6,810 nt of DNA from Actinomycetes bacterium (lineage in GTDB: Bacteria > Actinomycetota > Actinomycetes > Actinomycetales > Demequinaceae), in contig JAEYUX010000015.1 of the NCBI GenBank assembly GCA_023432235.1, positions 1 through 6,810 of the forward strand, in the 5' to 3' direction. How positions within the stretch are numbered: position 1 is the first letter of the stretch; each line of letters begins with the position of its first letter. The translations under genes and the position numbers were made by a program. This document shows positions 6,134 through 6,810 of this stretch, piece after piece. Below the pieces are notes generated by a model that saw nothing but the letters and a program-made list of their open reading frames with translations, had not been told where the DNA came from and did not search any database.

Positions 6134-6810
6134 ATGACCGACGCCGTGTCCCCCCGCGCCGCCCACAATCCCGATCGGCTCCGGCCCGACACCCTCGCCG
6201 TGCGCGCGGGCATCCACCGCAGTGCGTTCGACGAGATGGCGGAGCCTCTCTACATCACCCAGGGATACGTGTACCCGAACGCAGCCGAGGCTGAGGCTGC
6301 CTTTGCGGGCGAGATCGAGCGCTATCAGTACTCGCGTTACGGAAACCCCACCGTCACCACCTTTGAAGAGCGCCTCGCTGCGATCGAGGGTGCCGAGGCG
6401 TGCTTTGCGACGGCGACGGGAATGGCCGCCGTCTTTGTCTCTCTCGCGTCGATCCTCAAGCAAGGTTCGCGCCTCGTGACCGGCCGTGCATTGTTCGGCT
6501 CGACGATCGCGGTGTTCGACGACTACTTCACCAACTGGGGCATCACGGTCGATTACGTCGAGGCGCACGACAACGCCGAATGGGAGCGGGCCCTGTCTAC
6601 CCCGGCCGACGCCGTGTTCGTCGAGTCCCCCACCAACCCGATGCAGGACGTCGTCGACATCGCGGCTGTCGCGGCGCTCGCGAAGAAGGCCGGCGCGCTC
6701 TTCATCGTCGACAACGTCTTTGCAACGCCGCTCGGTCAGAAGCCACTCGAGCTAGGCGCCGACGCCGTCGTGTACTCCGCGACGAAGCACATCGATGGCC
6801 AGGGTCGCGT
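6134..6810 (+). CDS. metZ: O-succinylhomoserine sulfhydrylase (MetZ), N-terminal part (3' end outside window)
   Basis: The reading frame runs from the ATG at 6134 to the window end (225 full codons), somewhat over half of a family that is usually near 400 residues. It belongs to the Cys/Met-metabolism PLP enzymes. The phosphate-binding motif YSRYGNPT is at 66-73. ESPTNP is at 164-169. D193 in VDN should contact the pyridine nitrogen, and K218 in SATKHIDGQGR is the PLP lysine. The TKHIDGQGR form is characteristic of MetZ rather than MetY or cystathionine gamma-synthase. The reaction is O-succinyl-homoserine plus sulfide giving homocysteine and succinate, in cytoplasmic methionine synthesis; use of the acetyl ester cannot be excluded. 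A GTG at 6128 is an in-frame alternative start adding V-S, but a -10-like TAACCT favours a leaderless ATG. The gene follows a terminator-like hairpin and is unrelated in function to the sugar operon. Confidence 0.9.
   Translation, partial: MTDAVSPRAAHNPDRLRPDTLAVRAGIHRSAFDEMAEPLYITQGYVYPNAAEAEAAFAGEIERYQYSRYGNPTVTTFEERLAAIEGAEACFATATGMAAVFVSLASILKQGSRLVTGRALFGSTIAVFDDYFTNWGITVDYVEAHDNAEWERALSTPADAVFVESPTNPMQDVVDIAAVAALAKKAGALFIVDNVFATPLGQKPLELGADAVVYSATKHIDGQGR

Overview
The window looks like chromosomal DNA from a high-G+C Gram-positive bacterium (Actinomycetota, plausibly Micrococcales-like). The reasons are strong G/C preference at third codon positions, a sugar ABC cassette without its own ATPase, a LacI-family regulator ending in a D-R-G-x-V tail, and a MetZ-type enzyme preceded by a leaderless-looking -10 element. 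The genus cannot be named from the sequence alone.

Layout, all on the + strand. Positions 1-441 hold the C-terminal part of a LacI-family regulator. A 102-base gap follows, with a perfect 16-bp palindromic operator (474-489) and a strong Shine-Dalgarno. Next come a sugar-binding lipoprotein (544-1875), a strong intercistronic hairpin (1889-1920), two CUT1-type permeases (1936-2898 and 2904-3788), and a cytoplasmic GH31 enzyme closely resembling E. coli YicI alpha-xylosidase (3791-6061). A long hairpin (6064-6112) closes the operon. A separate transcription unit then starts with a MetZ-type O-succinylhomoserine sulfhydrylase (6134 onward, cut by the window end).

How it works together (inference from family knowledge): the lipoprotein captures an oligosaccharide outside the membrane. 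The two permeases import it, powered by an ATPase encoded elsewhere (MsiK-type sharing is usual in these bacteria). The GH31 enzyme removes alpha-linked xylose in the cytoplasm. The likely cargo is a xyloglucan-derived alpha-xyloside such as isoprimeverose or a small xyloglucan oligosaccharide. The LacI-type regulator next door probably controls the set through the palindrome. No beta-glucosidase, beta-galactosidase, xylose isomerase or xylulokinase is present here.

I found no mobile element, CRISPR array, tRNA or rRNA, and nothing amounting to a wholly undescribed system. The observations most worth a second look are the operator, the hairpin that splits the transporter operon, the complete set of YicI xylose-pocket residues coupled to an ABC importer, and the apparent leaderless start of metZ.
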